Assembly (NCBI GenBank): GCA_020438795.1
Contig: JAGQTY010000001.1
Location: 1 to 64,000 of the forward strand
Direction: 5' to 3'
Length of the DNA stretch: 64,000 nt
Origin: Actinomycetota bacterium
GTDB lineage: Bacteria; Actinomycetota; Actinomycetes; S36-B12; GCA-2699445
Under the pieces are notes generated by a model. That model saw only the letters and a list, made by a program, of their open reading frames with translations, was not told the DNA's origin and ran no database searches. This document shows positions 46,846-54,855 of the stretch, piece by piece (position 1 is the stretch's first letter; each line of letters opens with the position of its first letter). The position numbers and the translations under genes were made by a program.

Positions 46846-47478
46846 GTGAACGAGGGCGTGAGCCTCTTCGAGGTCACCTATACCGCGGTCTGGATCATGG
46901 TCGTCACCGTGATCGCGGTGATGGTGTTCCGTGGCATGGCCTCCCCGCGACTGCGCCTGGAAATGGTCGATGGCAAACTGCGCACCACGCGGCGCCATGT
47001 GCTGGTCTACGTTCTGACCATCCCGCTGCTCATTGCCCTATGGCTCGCCTACTTCACCCTGCTCATCGTCGCGAGTCCCGCCGAAACGTCGCCGGAGACT
47101 CTGATGGTCATGCCGTCAGCGGTGGTCATCGGAGTGCGGGTGCTGGCCCACGTGAACTCCGATGCGGCCTACCACCTCGGCAGTGTTGTGCCGATCGTCA
47201 TCATCGCCGCGATTCTCATCGGCCAGGGGATTCCGGACTCGGCGATCGCAGGCGACCTCAGCGAGACCGACGACACGTTCTGGGCCTTCTTCCTGGTGCT
47301 CGGCATCGATTACCTGACCACATTCATCTGGTACTGGTGCAAGACCCGGCTGCCGGGATTCCCAGGTCCGGACCCCAGGCTTCCACGAAAGCAGCGGCGA
47401 CACATCAGCCGCTATGCGGCCGCGGCACCGCAGCGGGCCCCTGAGCAGGCGGGCCCCGCTATCAGCGACTCCGGGTAG
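46846..47478 (+). CDS. Unrecognised membrane protein with five or six transmembrane helices
   Basis: The 210-residue product has hydrophobic segments at about 8-30 (FEVTYTAVWIMVVTVIAVMVF), 50-75 (VLVYVLTIPLLIALWLAYFTLLI), 85-100, 112-128 (VVPIVIIAAILIGQGI) and 143-163 (FWAFFLVLGIDYLTTFIWYW), ending in a basic cytoplasmic tail. I cannot assign a family. It follows the lipoprotein gene by 111 bases but has its own leaderless-type promoter. It is convergent with the YihY gene, 13 bases apart. Confidence 0.7.
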   Translation: MNEGVSLFEVTYTAVWIMVVTVIAVMVFRGMASPRLRLEMVDGKLRTTRRHVLVYVLTIPLLIALWLAYFTLLIVASPAETSPETLMVMPSAVVIGVRVLAHVNSDAAYHLGSVVPIVIIAAILIGQGIPDSAIAGDLSETDDTFWAFFLVLGIDYLTTFIWYWCKTRLPGFPGPDPRLPRKQRRHISRYAAAAPQRAPEQAGPAISDSG

Positions 47479-47491
47479 CCACGCACTCGGC

Positions 47492-48607
47492 TCAGTCCGC
47501 CTTGCTCGGACCGGCCTCCCTGGGACTGTCGTCGTCGGCCGGCGCGGCCGCCTCGCTCTCCGGTGTCGGCCGGGTCCCCGACTCGCTGTCCGGTCGTCGT
47601 GACGGCCTGGGCCCCAGCTCAGGGGTGGCAGCCATGGCAACCATCGAGTCGTGGATCCCAGCGACCACATCCTCCCGGTGATCGAGCGCCTGACGGTCGG
47701 ATTCGGCGACCTCCTTGAAGAAGACAATGGTGGCGTTCACGGTGATGCCGACGAACACCGCGATTGTGGCCACGAAGATCCAGAGCATGATGGCCAGGGG
47801 CGCCGCGATCGTGCCGTAGACGGAGCCGGTCCGGAAGATCCAGCTGAAATACAGCTGCAGTCCGAGCGACCCACCGAGCCAGATCAGCATCCCCACGATC
47901 CCGCCGGGAGTGGCAAGCAGCCAGTTCCCCCGTCTCGGGTTGGCCAGCCACATCATCGTTGTCATGATCGCCGCCAGGGACGCCAGTGCGACGGCCACCG
48001 CCCACGGTGTGGCCGGACCGGGCAGAATCTCGAACACGGACCGCCACAGATCCCGGAACAGGAATGCGCCGATGATCATGACAAGCAGCGCCAATAGCCC
48101 CAGCACATACAGGCTCAGCGCGATGCCGCGGGTGCGCAGATAACTGCGACGCGGGGCCACGTTGATCACGGCCGAACCTTCGACGAAAGTTGCGAAGACC
48201 CGGGACCCGGACCAGAGCGCGACGATCAGGCTGATGATGCTCAGCGTGTTGTTGCCCGTGCTGAGGAAGTCCAGCAGCGGAATCAGATAGCTGTTGACGG
48301 CATCTGGTGTGAGCACCTGATAGGCGGTGTCCTTGATTACCTCCTCCACCTGCGCCACCACATCGTCCTCGTCCAGGATTCCGGCGGCGTAGCTCACCGC
48401 GGCCAGCAGGCCCAGGAACAGCCAGGGCAGCGTGAAAGTTCCCCAGAAGGCCGCCTCGGCGGAGAACCCGAAGCCGCGGCGACGCGACCAGATCGTGAAG
48501 AAGGTCAACACGAAGCGCACGGCGCTGAACTGCCGGAACCAGTCGCCCGCCCAATGGGCCGTCTCCTTGACGGTGCGAGCGTTGTGCTTCGCCTGCCTGA
48601 GGGCCAC
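47492..48607 (-). CDS. YihY/virulence factor BrkB family membrane protein
   Basis: This 371-residue integral membrane protein of the YihY/BrkB family (formerly mislabelled ribonuclease BN) has six transmembrane helices. It shows FGFSAEAAFWGTFTLPWLFL near the N terminus, LWSGSRVFATFVEGSAVINV and YGTIAAPLAIMLWIFVAT in the family core. Members have no proven function. The C-terminal 60 residues are hydrophilic and rich in Pro, Ser and Asp. The GTG start at 48605-48607 is preceded by TACGTT at six bases. Confidence 0.9.
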   Translation of the reverse strand: MALRQAKHNARTVKETAHWAGDWFRQFSAVRFVLTFFTIWSRRRGFGFSAEAAFWGTFTLPWLFLGLLAAVSYAAGILDEDDVVAQVEEVIKDTAYQVLTPDAVNSYLIPLLDFLSTGNNTLSIISLIVALWSGSRVFATFVEGSAVINVAPRRSYLRTRGIALSLYVLGLLALLVMIIGAFLFRDLWRSVFEILPGPATPWAVAVALASLAAIMTTMMWLANPRRGNWLLATPGGIVGMLIWLGGSLGLQLYFSWIFRTGSVYGTIAAPLAIMLWIFVATIAVFVGITVNATIVFFKEVAESDRQALDHREDVVAGIHDSMVAMAATPELGPRPSRRPDSESGTRPTPESEAAAPADDDSPREAGPSKAD

Positions 48608-48613
48608 GAATCA

Positions 48614-48619
48614 AACGTA
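48614..48619 (-). promoter_or_regulatory. -10 box TACGTT, leaderless start of the YihY gene
   Basis: TACGTT on the minus strand ends six bases before GTG 48607. Confidence 0.5.
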
Positions 48620-48674
48620 GCCACTTGTCGAGGGCTCGGCAGCCCGCCAAAGAAAACCATACCTTCCCGCGGGA

Positions 48675-48703
48675 CTGTTGGTTCCCTGTCATTGGGCTAT
48701 GAT
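48675..48703 (+). promoter_or_regulatory. Putative promoter of the acyl-CoA dehydrogenase gene
   Basis: CTGTTG at 48675-48680 and TATGAT at 48698-48703 are separated by 17 bases. The predicted 5' leader to ATG 48761 is about 50 bases and ends with a CGGAG ribosome binding site. Confidence 0.4.
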
Positions 48704-48760
48704 CAGAGCAGACACCGTGCCGGAGTGTCCGGTGGGTGCCCCCACTCTGACGGAGTTTCC

Positions 48761-50395
48761 ATGACTGAGACCCATTCTGTGCTGAACCAGACACCGCCCA
48801 TGCCCGGTCGCGACGTGTTCAGCCAGGACACCGCCCTGCGCGAAGCCGTGGCGGCCTTCGGCGGCGAATCGGCGGTGCCGGGGCTGAGCACCGTCGGGCA
48901 GGCCGCCGGCGAACCCATCTGGCGCGAGCGGGGACTTGAGGCCAACCGAGACCTGCCCCGGCTGCAGACCCACGATCGCTACGGAAACCGTGTTGATGAG
49001 GTCGCCTTCAATCCGGCCTGGCATGAACTCATGCGGTTCTCCGTCGAACATCAGCTGCACGCGGCGCCCTGGGCGAGCACGGACAAGGCCGCCCACCTCG
49101 AACGGGCCGGCAAGTTCGTGATCTGGACACAGGTGGAGCCTGGCCACCTGTGCCCCATCTCCATGACTTACGCGGCCATCCCCGCTCTGCGCTCCGACCC
49201 CGACGTCGACACCAGCTGGATCGACGGGCTGAGCGCCAGCAGCTACGACTTCGGGCTCTCGAACCCCGCGGAGAAGGCCGGGCTCATCGCGGGGATGACC
49301 ATGACCGAGAAGCAGGGAGGCTCGGACGTCCGGCAGAACACGACCACGGCCACCCGGCAGAGCGACGGCACCTACCTGATCACCGGCCACAAGTGGTTCT
49401 GCTCCGCGCCGATGAGTGACGTATTCCTGATCCTCGCGCAGGCTCCCGATGGCCTGACCTGCTTCATCATCCCCCGGGTCCTTCCTGACGGGACCCGCAA
49501 CGTGTTCCGGATCCAGCGACTCAAGGAGAAGCTGGGCAACAAGTCCAATGCGAGCAGCGAGATCGAGTTCGCCGGAACAGTGGGCCTTCGCCTCGGGCCG
49601 GAGGGCAGAGGCGTCCGGACGATCGTTGAGATGGTCTCTGCGACCCGCCTCGACACCGTCCTAGGGGCCACCGGGCTGATGCGGGGGTCGCTGTCTCAGG
49701 CCATCTGGCACGCCGAGCATCGAGTGGCGTTCGGCGCCCCGCTGATCGACAAACCGCTCATGCGCAACGTGCTGGCCGATCTGGCGCTGGAGACCGAGGC
49801 GGCCACCTGGCTCGCGATGCGTCTGGCGTCGGCGGTGGATGCCGCAGAGCAGGGCGATGAGGGTGCGCGACTCCTGCGCCGGATCGCGCTGCCCGCCGCC
49901 AAGTACTACACAACGAAACGAAGCATCAGTGTCACGGCTGAAGCGCTGGAATGCCTCGGCGGCAACGGATACGCCGAGGAGTCGGGTATGCCGCTGAACT
50001 ACCGGGAGGCCCCGGTCAACTCGGTCTGGGAGGGCTCAGGAAGCGTCAATGCCCTCGACCTGTTGCGCGCCATCACCAGGGAACCGGCCAGCCTCGATGC
50101 CCTGATCTCCGAACTGGGCGCGGCGCGTGGCGCGTCCAGCGAATATGACGCCGCAGTGGAGGCGCTGCTGGGCGAATTCGGCGACATCACCGACCTCGAA
50201 TACCGGGCGCGACGCCTCGCAGAGAGGGTAGCGATCCTGCTCCAGGCCTCATTGCTGCTGCGCTACTCCCCCAGCGCGGTCGCTGATGCTTTCGTCGCCT
50301 CGCGCGTGGCAGGAGACAGCGGCATCCACTATGGCTCCCTCCCGCGCGGTGTGGACACCCAGGAGATCATCGAACGCGCCCGTCCTGTGAAGTAG
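48761..50395 (+). CDS. AidB-like acyl-CoA dehydrogenase
   Basis: The 544-residue flavoprotein is longer than ordinary acyl-CoA dehydrogenases and matches the AidB branch: N-terminal NQTPPMPGRDVFSQDTAL, GMTMTEKQGGSDVRQNTT (AidB-type FAD/DNA-handling region), TGHKWFCSAPMSDVF, and CLGGNGYAEESGMPLNYREAPVNSVWEGSGSV (read as two stretches) near residue 400-430. E. coli AidB is an alkylation-response protein that binds DNA; a dehydrogenase substrate has not been established. ATG 48761 has a CGGAG upstream; the longer open frame precedes any homology. It is divergent from YihY and convergent with zapE. Confidence 0.9.
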   Translation: MTETHSVLNQTPPMPGRDVFSQDTALREAVAAFGGESAVPGLSTVGQAAGEPIWRERGLEANRDLPRLQTHDRYGNRVDEVAFNPAWHELMRFSVEHQLHAAPWASTDKAAHLERAGKFVIWTQVEPGHLCPISMTYAAIPALRSDPDVDTSWIDGLSASSYDFGLSNPAEKAGLIAGMTMTEKQGGSDVRQNTTTATRQSDGTYLITGHKWFCSAPMSDVFLILAQAPDGLTCFIIPRVLPDGTRNVFRIQRLKEKLGNKSNASSEIEFAGTVGLRLGPEGRGVRTIVEMVSATRLDTVLGATGLMRGSLSQAIWHAEHRVAFGAPLIDKPLMRNVLADLALETEAATWLAMRLASAVDAAEQGDEGARLLRRIALPAAKYYTTKRSISVTAEALECLGGNGYAEESGMPLNYREAPVNSVWEGSGSVNALDLLRAITREPASLDALISELGAARGASSEYDAAVEALLGEFGDITDLEYRARRLAERVAILLQASLLLRYSPSAVADAFVASRVAGDSGIHYGSLPRGVDTQEIIERARPVK

Positions 50396-50417
50396 CCGCA
50401 AGGCAGGGCCCTCGCAG

Positions 50418-51422
50418 CTAGACCCCGTCCTGGAGGCGAGCCAGGGCCACCAGCCTGGAGACTGCCCTGAAGTACTTCTTCCGGTAGCCACCGGTGAGCA
50501 TGTCCGCAGCGAAGACCTCGTCGACTGGTACGCCACCGGCCAGCACCGGAATCTGCCGGTCGTAGAGCCGGTCCACCAGAACCACGAGTCGCAGCGCGTC
50601 TGCCTGATCCTGCAACTGCGGGAGGTCAGGCAGTACCACCCGATCCAGTCCCTCGATCAGAGTCCCGTAGCGGGAGGGGTGGATGGACGCGAGAATCTGG
50701 AGCAGTTCATCGGCAGGGACCACCGCGGTCGTCCCAGGCGCTTCCTCCCAGAGCCGAAGAACCTCCGGTCCGGCGGGACTCGGTGCCACGGGCAGACCCC
50801 GGTGCCGGTAGTCCTCGCCGTCGATCCGCACCACATCGAAATGAGCTCGAAGACCCTGGATCTCGCGAAGGAAGTCCTCGGCCGCGAAGCGTCCCTCGCC
50901 CAGCCGGTCAGGGAGGGTATTGGATGTGGCAGCCAGTTTCACACCAGCTCCCACCAGTTCGGCAAGCAGACTCGACATCAGCACCGTGTCGCCGGGATCG
51001 TCCAGCTCGAACTCATCGATACAGATCAGTGAGTACTCGGACAGCAGTCGCACGCACTCGGCGAAGCCCAGCAGTCCGACCAGGTTGGTGTACTCGACAA
51101 AGGTTCCGAACAGCTTGCGACCCTGCCATGCCCGGTAGATCGACGCGAGCAGGTGGGTCTTGCCCACGCCGAAGCCGCCATCGAGGTAGAGACCGGGGCG
51201 ATCCTCAGGCGGTGGCGCCCGGAACAAGCGCTTGCGCGGCCGTGTGGTCGATCGCTGCGCGAAGACACGCGCGAAGGCCAGCGCGGCAGCCTGACTCGGA
51301 TATTGCGCATCGGGCTGGTAGGACTCGAAACTCACTGCAGCGAACAGTGGGGGCGGGATGAAGTTCCCGAGCAGTGCCACGGGGTCTGCTTCGGGCACCC
51401 GCCCAGCCAGCGACACGATCAC
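50418..51422 (-). CDS. zapE: Cell division protein ZapE (AFG1-like ATPase)
   Basis: ZapE is a P-loop ATPase that associates with FtsZ in proteobacteria; mitochondrial homologues (AFG1/LACE1) help protein quality control. The 334-residue protein has Walker A GGFGVGKTHL at 82-91, Walker B ICIDEFELDDPGD at about 133-145, LAATSNTLPDRLGEGRF (sensor region) and DRLYDRQIPVLAGG. The GTG start at 51420-51422 is preceded by TATCCT at six bases, so it is probably leaderless. It is divergent from the RibD-type reductase gene. Confidence 0.92.
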   Translation of the reverse strand: MIVSLAGRVPEADPVALLGNFIPPPLFAAVSFESYQPDAQYPSQAAALAFARVFAQRSTTRPRKRLFRAPPPEDRPGLYLDGGFGVGKTHLLASIYRAWQGRKLFGTFVEYTNLVGLLGFAECVRLLSEYSLICIDEFELDDPGDTVLMSSLLAELVGAGVKLAATSNTLPDRLGEGRFAAEDFLREIQGLRAHFDVVRIDGEDYRHRGLPVAPSPAGPEVLRLWEEAPGTTAVVPADELLQILASIHPSRYGTLIEGLDRVVLPDLPQLQDQADALRLVVLVDRLYDRQIPVLAGGVPVDEVFAADMLTGGYRKKYFRAVSRLVALARLQDGV

Positions 51423-51428
51423 CTCAAA

Positions 51429-51434
51429 AGGATA
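51429..51434 (-). promoter_or_regulatory. -10 box TATCCT, leaderless start of zapE
   Basis: TATCCT on the minus strand ends six bases before GTG 51422. Confidence 0.5.
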
Positions 51435-51465
51435 CGGGTTGTCGGGACATGGCAGGATCGTGAAG

Positions 51466-52227
51466 GTGCAGACCCTGATACCTCACAGAAGCGGCCTCAT
51501 GTCCCCTGCCGGCGTCGCCGACGCCTACGCCTGGCCCGACGACGATCAGCCGTTCGTTCGCGCGCTCATGGTGGCCACCGCTGATGGAGCCGCCCGCTCC
51601 CCCAAGGGTCTGTCCGGCGGGATCAGCAGCGCCGGGGACCGGCTCGTGTTCGGGACCGTCCGCGGACTCTCCGACGTCATCCTGGTCGGCGCGCAGACCG
51701 TGAGGTCTGAGCAGTACGGACCGCAGCGCGAGCGGCCCGAACTGGCCGCTCGCCGCGAGCAGGCGGGTCAGGCACCGACGCCACGGATCGCCATCGTGAC
51801 CAGAAGCGGCGAACTCGACGTCGATGCCCCGCTCTTCACCGAGTCCCAGCAGGCGCCACTGATCTTCGCCCCGAGGAATCTGCCTGAGGCGGTGCGCGCG
51901 CGCCTGGATGAGGTCGCCGAGGTCGTGACCTTCGCTGATGACACAGTGCCACTGCCGTCGGTGGTCGAGCATCTCAGCCGCCTGCAGTTGCACCGGATCG
52001 TCTGTGAAGGCGGCCCGAGCCTTCTCGGTGAGATCGCATCCTGTGGCCTGCTGAACGAGGTTTGTCTGACCGTGACACCGTTGCTGGCCGGTGGGTCCTA
52101 CCCGGGACAGGCCACGATTCCGCGGATACTTGCGGGGCCCGCCCTGCCCGAGGCGCCGCAGGATGTCGAGCTGGTCCATATCCTTGAGGACGGCGGCACA
52201 CTCTTCCTTCGCTACGCCCTGCGCTGA
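51466..52227 (+). CDS. Pyrimidine reductase / RibD C-terminal domain family protein
   Basis: The 253-residue protein has the dihydrofolate reductase-like fold of the RibD C-terminal (reductase) domain: MVATADGAARSPKGLSGGIS, the VILVGAQTVRSEQYGP segment, and IVCEGGPSLLGEIASCGLLNE. Enzymes of this family use NAD(P)H to reduce pyrimidine intermediates; stand-alone copies are frequent in Actinobacteria and their substrate is uncertain. GTG 51466 is favoured because AGGA lies eight bases upstream. It is separated from ligC by 28 bases and probably co-transcribed. Confidence 0.85.
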   Translation: MQTLIPHRSGLMSPAGVADAYAWPDDDQPFVRALMVATADGAARSPKGLSGGISSAGDRLVFGTVRGLSDVILVGAQTVRSEQYGPQRERPELAARREQAGQAPTPRIAIVTRSGELDVDAPLFTESQQAPLIFAPRNLPEAVRARLDEVAEVVTFADDTVPLPSVVEHLSRLQLHRIVCEGGPSLLGEIASCGLLNEVCLTVTPLLAGGSYPGQATIPRILAGPALPEAPQDVELVHILEDGGTLFLRYALR

Positions 52228-52255
52228 CGTCCTGCCTCACGAACCGGAGCAGCCC

Positions 52256-53341
52256 ATGACCTGTGGTCCACCCGTCCTGCCGATGCTCGCCAAGCCCACG
52301 GGCGACACGGTACCCGAGCGGACCAAGAACGGAACCTCGCTCATCTACGAACCCAAGTGGGACGGCTTCCGGACCCTGATCTTCGTCGATGCGCAGCGAC
52401 AGGTCGTGGTGCAGTCACGCAACGGCGAAGATCTGTCCTACTGCTTCCCTGAGGTGGTTGAGACCGCCAGGGGCCTTCCCACTGGGGTGGGCCTGGATGG
52501 TGAGCTTGTCATCGCCCAGGGGGGCAGGTTGCAGTTCGAACTGCTCGGGCAGCGCATCCGGCCGCGTTCGGAAGCGGGCGGGTGGAAGATCGCGGAGCTC
52601 GCCGGTGAACACCCAGCCCACTTCGTGGCTTTCGACGTCGTGTGCCACCAAGGGCAGTCCGTCGAGCAGCAACCGTTCGAGGAACGCCGGCGCCTGCTCG
52701 AAGGGCTACCGTTGCCGGACGGCATGTTCCTGACTCCGGCGACCACGGACCCGGAGCTTGCGCGCCGCTGGTTCGAGGAATTCGAAGGTGCCGGCCTCGA
52801 CGGGATCGTCGCCAAGCCCGTGGACCTCACCTATCAACCGGGAAAACGGGTCATGCTCAAGGTCAAACACATCCGGACCGCCGACTGCGTCGTGGCTGGC
52901 TGGCGGCCGTACAAGGTGCCGGGTCCCGACGGGCAGCCCGTCGTCGGTTCGCTGCTGCTGGGCCTCTACGACGAGCAGGGGCAACTGCACCACGTCGGTG
53001 TCGCGGCGAGCTTCAGCGCGGCCAAGCGCCTCGAGCTGACTGAGACCCTCGCAACCCACGCGGCCACCGATGAGCATCCATGGCTGGCCTGGGCGCAGGC
53101 GCACGGCGGACGGATCCCGGGGGTGCAGTCACGCTGGTCGGCGGGCAAGGACCTCAGCTTCGTCCCCACGAACCCCGACCTTGTCGCGGAAGTGAAGTAC
53201 GACCACATGGAGGGGAGCCGATTCCGCCACGTCACCAAGCTGCTGCGATTGCGCCCCGACCGGGACCCGGACAGCTGCACCTACGAACAGCTCGAGACTC
53301 CGGTCCGGTTCGACCTCAGTGAAGTGCTGCCGGGGCTCTGA
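52256..53341 (+). CDS. ligC: ATP-dependent DNA ligase (LigC-type)
   Basis: This 361-residue ATP-dependent ligase has the nucleotidyltransferase motif EPKWDGFR with nucleophile Lys34, motif III-type HFVAFDVVCHQG, motif IV GLDGIVAKPVDLTY, motif V VMLKVKHIRTADCVVAGW and a C-terminal OB fold (VGSLLLGLYDE). No polymerase or nuclease domain is fused, which makes it LigC- rather than LigD-like. It converges on the LigD-polymerase-like gene with a three-base gap. In mycobacteria LigC and Prim-PolC act together in short-gap excision repair. Confidence 0.92.
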   Translation: MTCGPPVLPMLAKPTGDTVPERTKNGTSLIYEPKWDGFRTLIFVDAQRQVVVQSRNGEDLSYCFPEVVETARGLPTGVGLDGELVIAQGGRLQFELLGQRIRPRSEAGGWKIAELAGEHPAHFVAFDVVCHQGQSVEQQPFEERRRLLEGLPLPDGMFLTPATTDPELARRWFEEFEGAGLDGIVAKPVDLTYQPGKRVMLKVKHIRTADCVVAGWRPYKVPGPDGQPVVGSLLLGLYDEQGQLHHVGVAASFSAAKRLELTETLATHAATDEHPWLAWAQAHGGRIPGVQSRWSAGKDLSFVPTNPDLVAEVKYDHMEGSRFRHVTKLLRLRPDRDPDSCTYEQLETPVRFDLSEVLPGL

Positions 53342-53344
53342 GGC

Positions 53345-54397
53345 TCAGTCCTCTCGGGCCCGGCTCGGCTGCACCCGCTTGGGTTCTCCCGGCATCTTCG
53401 GGTAGTCGGGCGGGTACGGCATGTCGCTCAGCCCCCGTTCCGCCTCGTCCGCCTCATACAGAGCGAGTGCAGGAGTGAGGTCGTGCGCCACATCGTCGAT
53501 CCCAGCCCATGGATCACCCAGTGCAGCGACCCGCTCCCCCACATTCGCGGCGGTGAAGTCCAGTGGGGTGACTTCTGGCAGCTCGTCCCAGGTCAGGGGC
53601 GTGGAAACGGGTGCCATCGGTCTGGCGCGCACCGAGTAGGGCGCTGCGATCGTGCGATCCCGAGCATTCTGGTTGTAGTCGACGAAGATCGTCTCGCCAC
53701 GCTCCTCCTTCCACCAAGCCGTGGTGACAAGGCCAGGCAGCCTGCGCTCCAGCTCCCGGCCGATCCCGATGGCGGCATGCCGCATGTCCACGAACTCCCA
53801 CCTCGGGGCGATCCGGACATACACGTGCACCCCGCGACCGCCGCTCGTCTTGGGATACGAAGCCCAGCCCCAGTCGTCCATCAGTTCACGAGCCGCAAGG
53901 GCAACCCGCACGGCATCTCGAAAATCAGTGCCGGGCTGGGGGTCGAAGTCGAGCCGGAGTTCGTCCGGGTGATCCACATCTGGACTGCGCACGGGCCATG
54001 GGTGGAAGGTGATGGTGCCGAGGGTCGCCGCCCACACGATCACGCCCGGTTCGGTAGGACAGACCTCATCGGCGGTCCGCCCGCTGGGAAAGGCGATCCT
54101 GGCTGTCTGGACCCAGTCAGGAGCCCCCTTCGGAATGCGCTTCTGGTAGAAGGCCTGCCCCGGTGTTCCGTCACGCTGAGCCAGTCGCACTCCGGGCACG
54201 ACGCCAGTGGGCCACCGTTCCAGCGTGGTGGGCCTTTCCTCAAGGTGCCGCAACATCACTTCGGCGACCGACGCGTAGTAGCCCACGACGTCCGCCTTGG
54301 TCAGCCCTGCCTCGGGGAAGTACACGCGATCGGGGTTGCTGAGCTTGATCCGGCGCCCCGAGACTTCCAGGTATCGGGTTTCGCCGTACTTCGCCAT
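53345..54397 (-). CDS. Stand-alone LigD polymerase-domain protein (Prim-PolC/PolD-like)
   Basis: This archaeo-eukaryotic primase superfamily protein (350 residues) resembles the polymerase domain of LigD. The metal-binding LRLDFDPQPG (Asp150, Asp152) and the nucleotide-binding KTSGGRGVHVYV (183-194) are intact, with IVWAATLGTITFHPW and DYNQNARDRTIAAPYSVR as further family sequence. Such enzymes insert ribonucleotides at short gaps. A TACGCT hexamer seven bases before ATG 54397 suggests leaderless initiation. The convergent ligC supplies a plausible sealing partner. Confidence 0.92.
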   Translation of the reverse strand: MAKYGETRYLEVSGRRIKLSNPDRVYFPEAGLTKADVVGYYASVAEVMLRHLEERPTTLERWPTGVVPGVRLAQRDGTPGQAFYQKRIPKGAPDWVQTARIAFPSGRTADEVCPTEPGVIVWAATLGTITFHPWPVRSPDVDHPDELRLDFDPQPGTDFRDAVRVALAARELMDDWGWASYPKTSGGRGVHVYVRIAPRWEFVDMRHAAIGIGRELERRLPGLVTTAWWKEERGETIFVDYNQNARDRTIAAPYSVRARPMAPVSTPLTWDELPEVTPLDFTAANVGERVAALGDPWAGIDDVAHDLTPALALYEADEAERGLSDMPYPPDYPKMPGEPKRVQPSRARED

Positions 54398-54438
54398 GCT
54401 CCGAAGCGTAGTGTCCCGGCTCGCGTGAGTCGACGCGT

Positions 54439-54831
54439 TCAGGACCAGAACTCATCGGAGTACTCGGGCAGCGCCTCAACCATCCACAGGTGGGTGATCA
54501 TGCCGTCCCGGACTCTAGCCAACTGCCCCGAGTGGTTGCGCAATTCGCGGCCGTTCCGGCTGGCGCGGACCACCACCATGACAAGCACCAGACCGTCCTC
54601 GATCGCCAGGATGTTCGGCGTCTCCAGGGTGTACTGGGCGGAGTCAAGGTCCGGAACGCGGGCCAGGTATGCCTCACGTGAGGACACATAGTCCGCGCCC
54701 GACTCCCGGTTGGTTATGGCCGCGACCAGATCCGGAGCCAGCAGCACTCCAGCAGCGTCCAGATCATTCGTGTTCAGAGCAGTAATGAAGGCTTCCACGA
54801 TCGCAACATTGGCCGCCTGAGTGCTGGACAT
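54439..54831 (-). CDS. SnoaL/NTF2-like small protein
   Basis: The 130-residue product has the cone-shaped NTF2-like pattern: an N-terminal helix pair (VAIVEAFITALNTNDLDAAGVLLAPDLVA) followed by strands (LVLVMVVVRASRNGREL, GMITHLWMVEALPEY). Members bind small hydrophobic ligands or act as enzymes such as polyketide cyclases. The precise role is unknown. ATG 54831 is preceded by TACGAT at six bases (leaderless type). Confidence 0.75.
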   Translation of the reverse strand: MSSTQAANVAIVEAFITALNTNDLDAAGVLLAPDLVAAITNRESGADYVSSREAYLARVPDLDSAQYTLETPNILAIEDGLVLVMVVVRASRNGRELRNHSGQLARVRDGMITHLWMVEALPEYSDEFWS

Positions 54832-54837
54832 GACGGC

Positions 54838-54843
54838 ATCGTA
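54838..54843 (-). promoter_or_regulatory. -10 box TACGAT, leaderless start of the NTF2-like gene
   Basis: TACGAT on the minus strand ends six bases before ATG 54831. Confidence 0.5.
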
Positions 54844-54855
54844 GGGCCTGAATGC

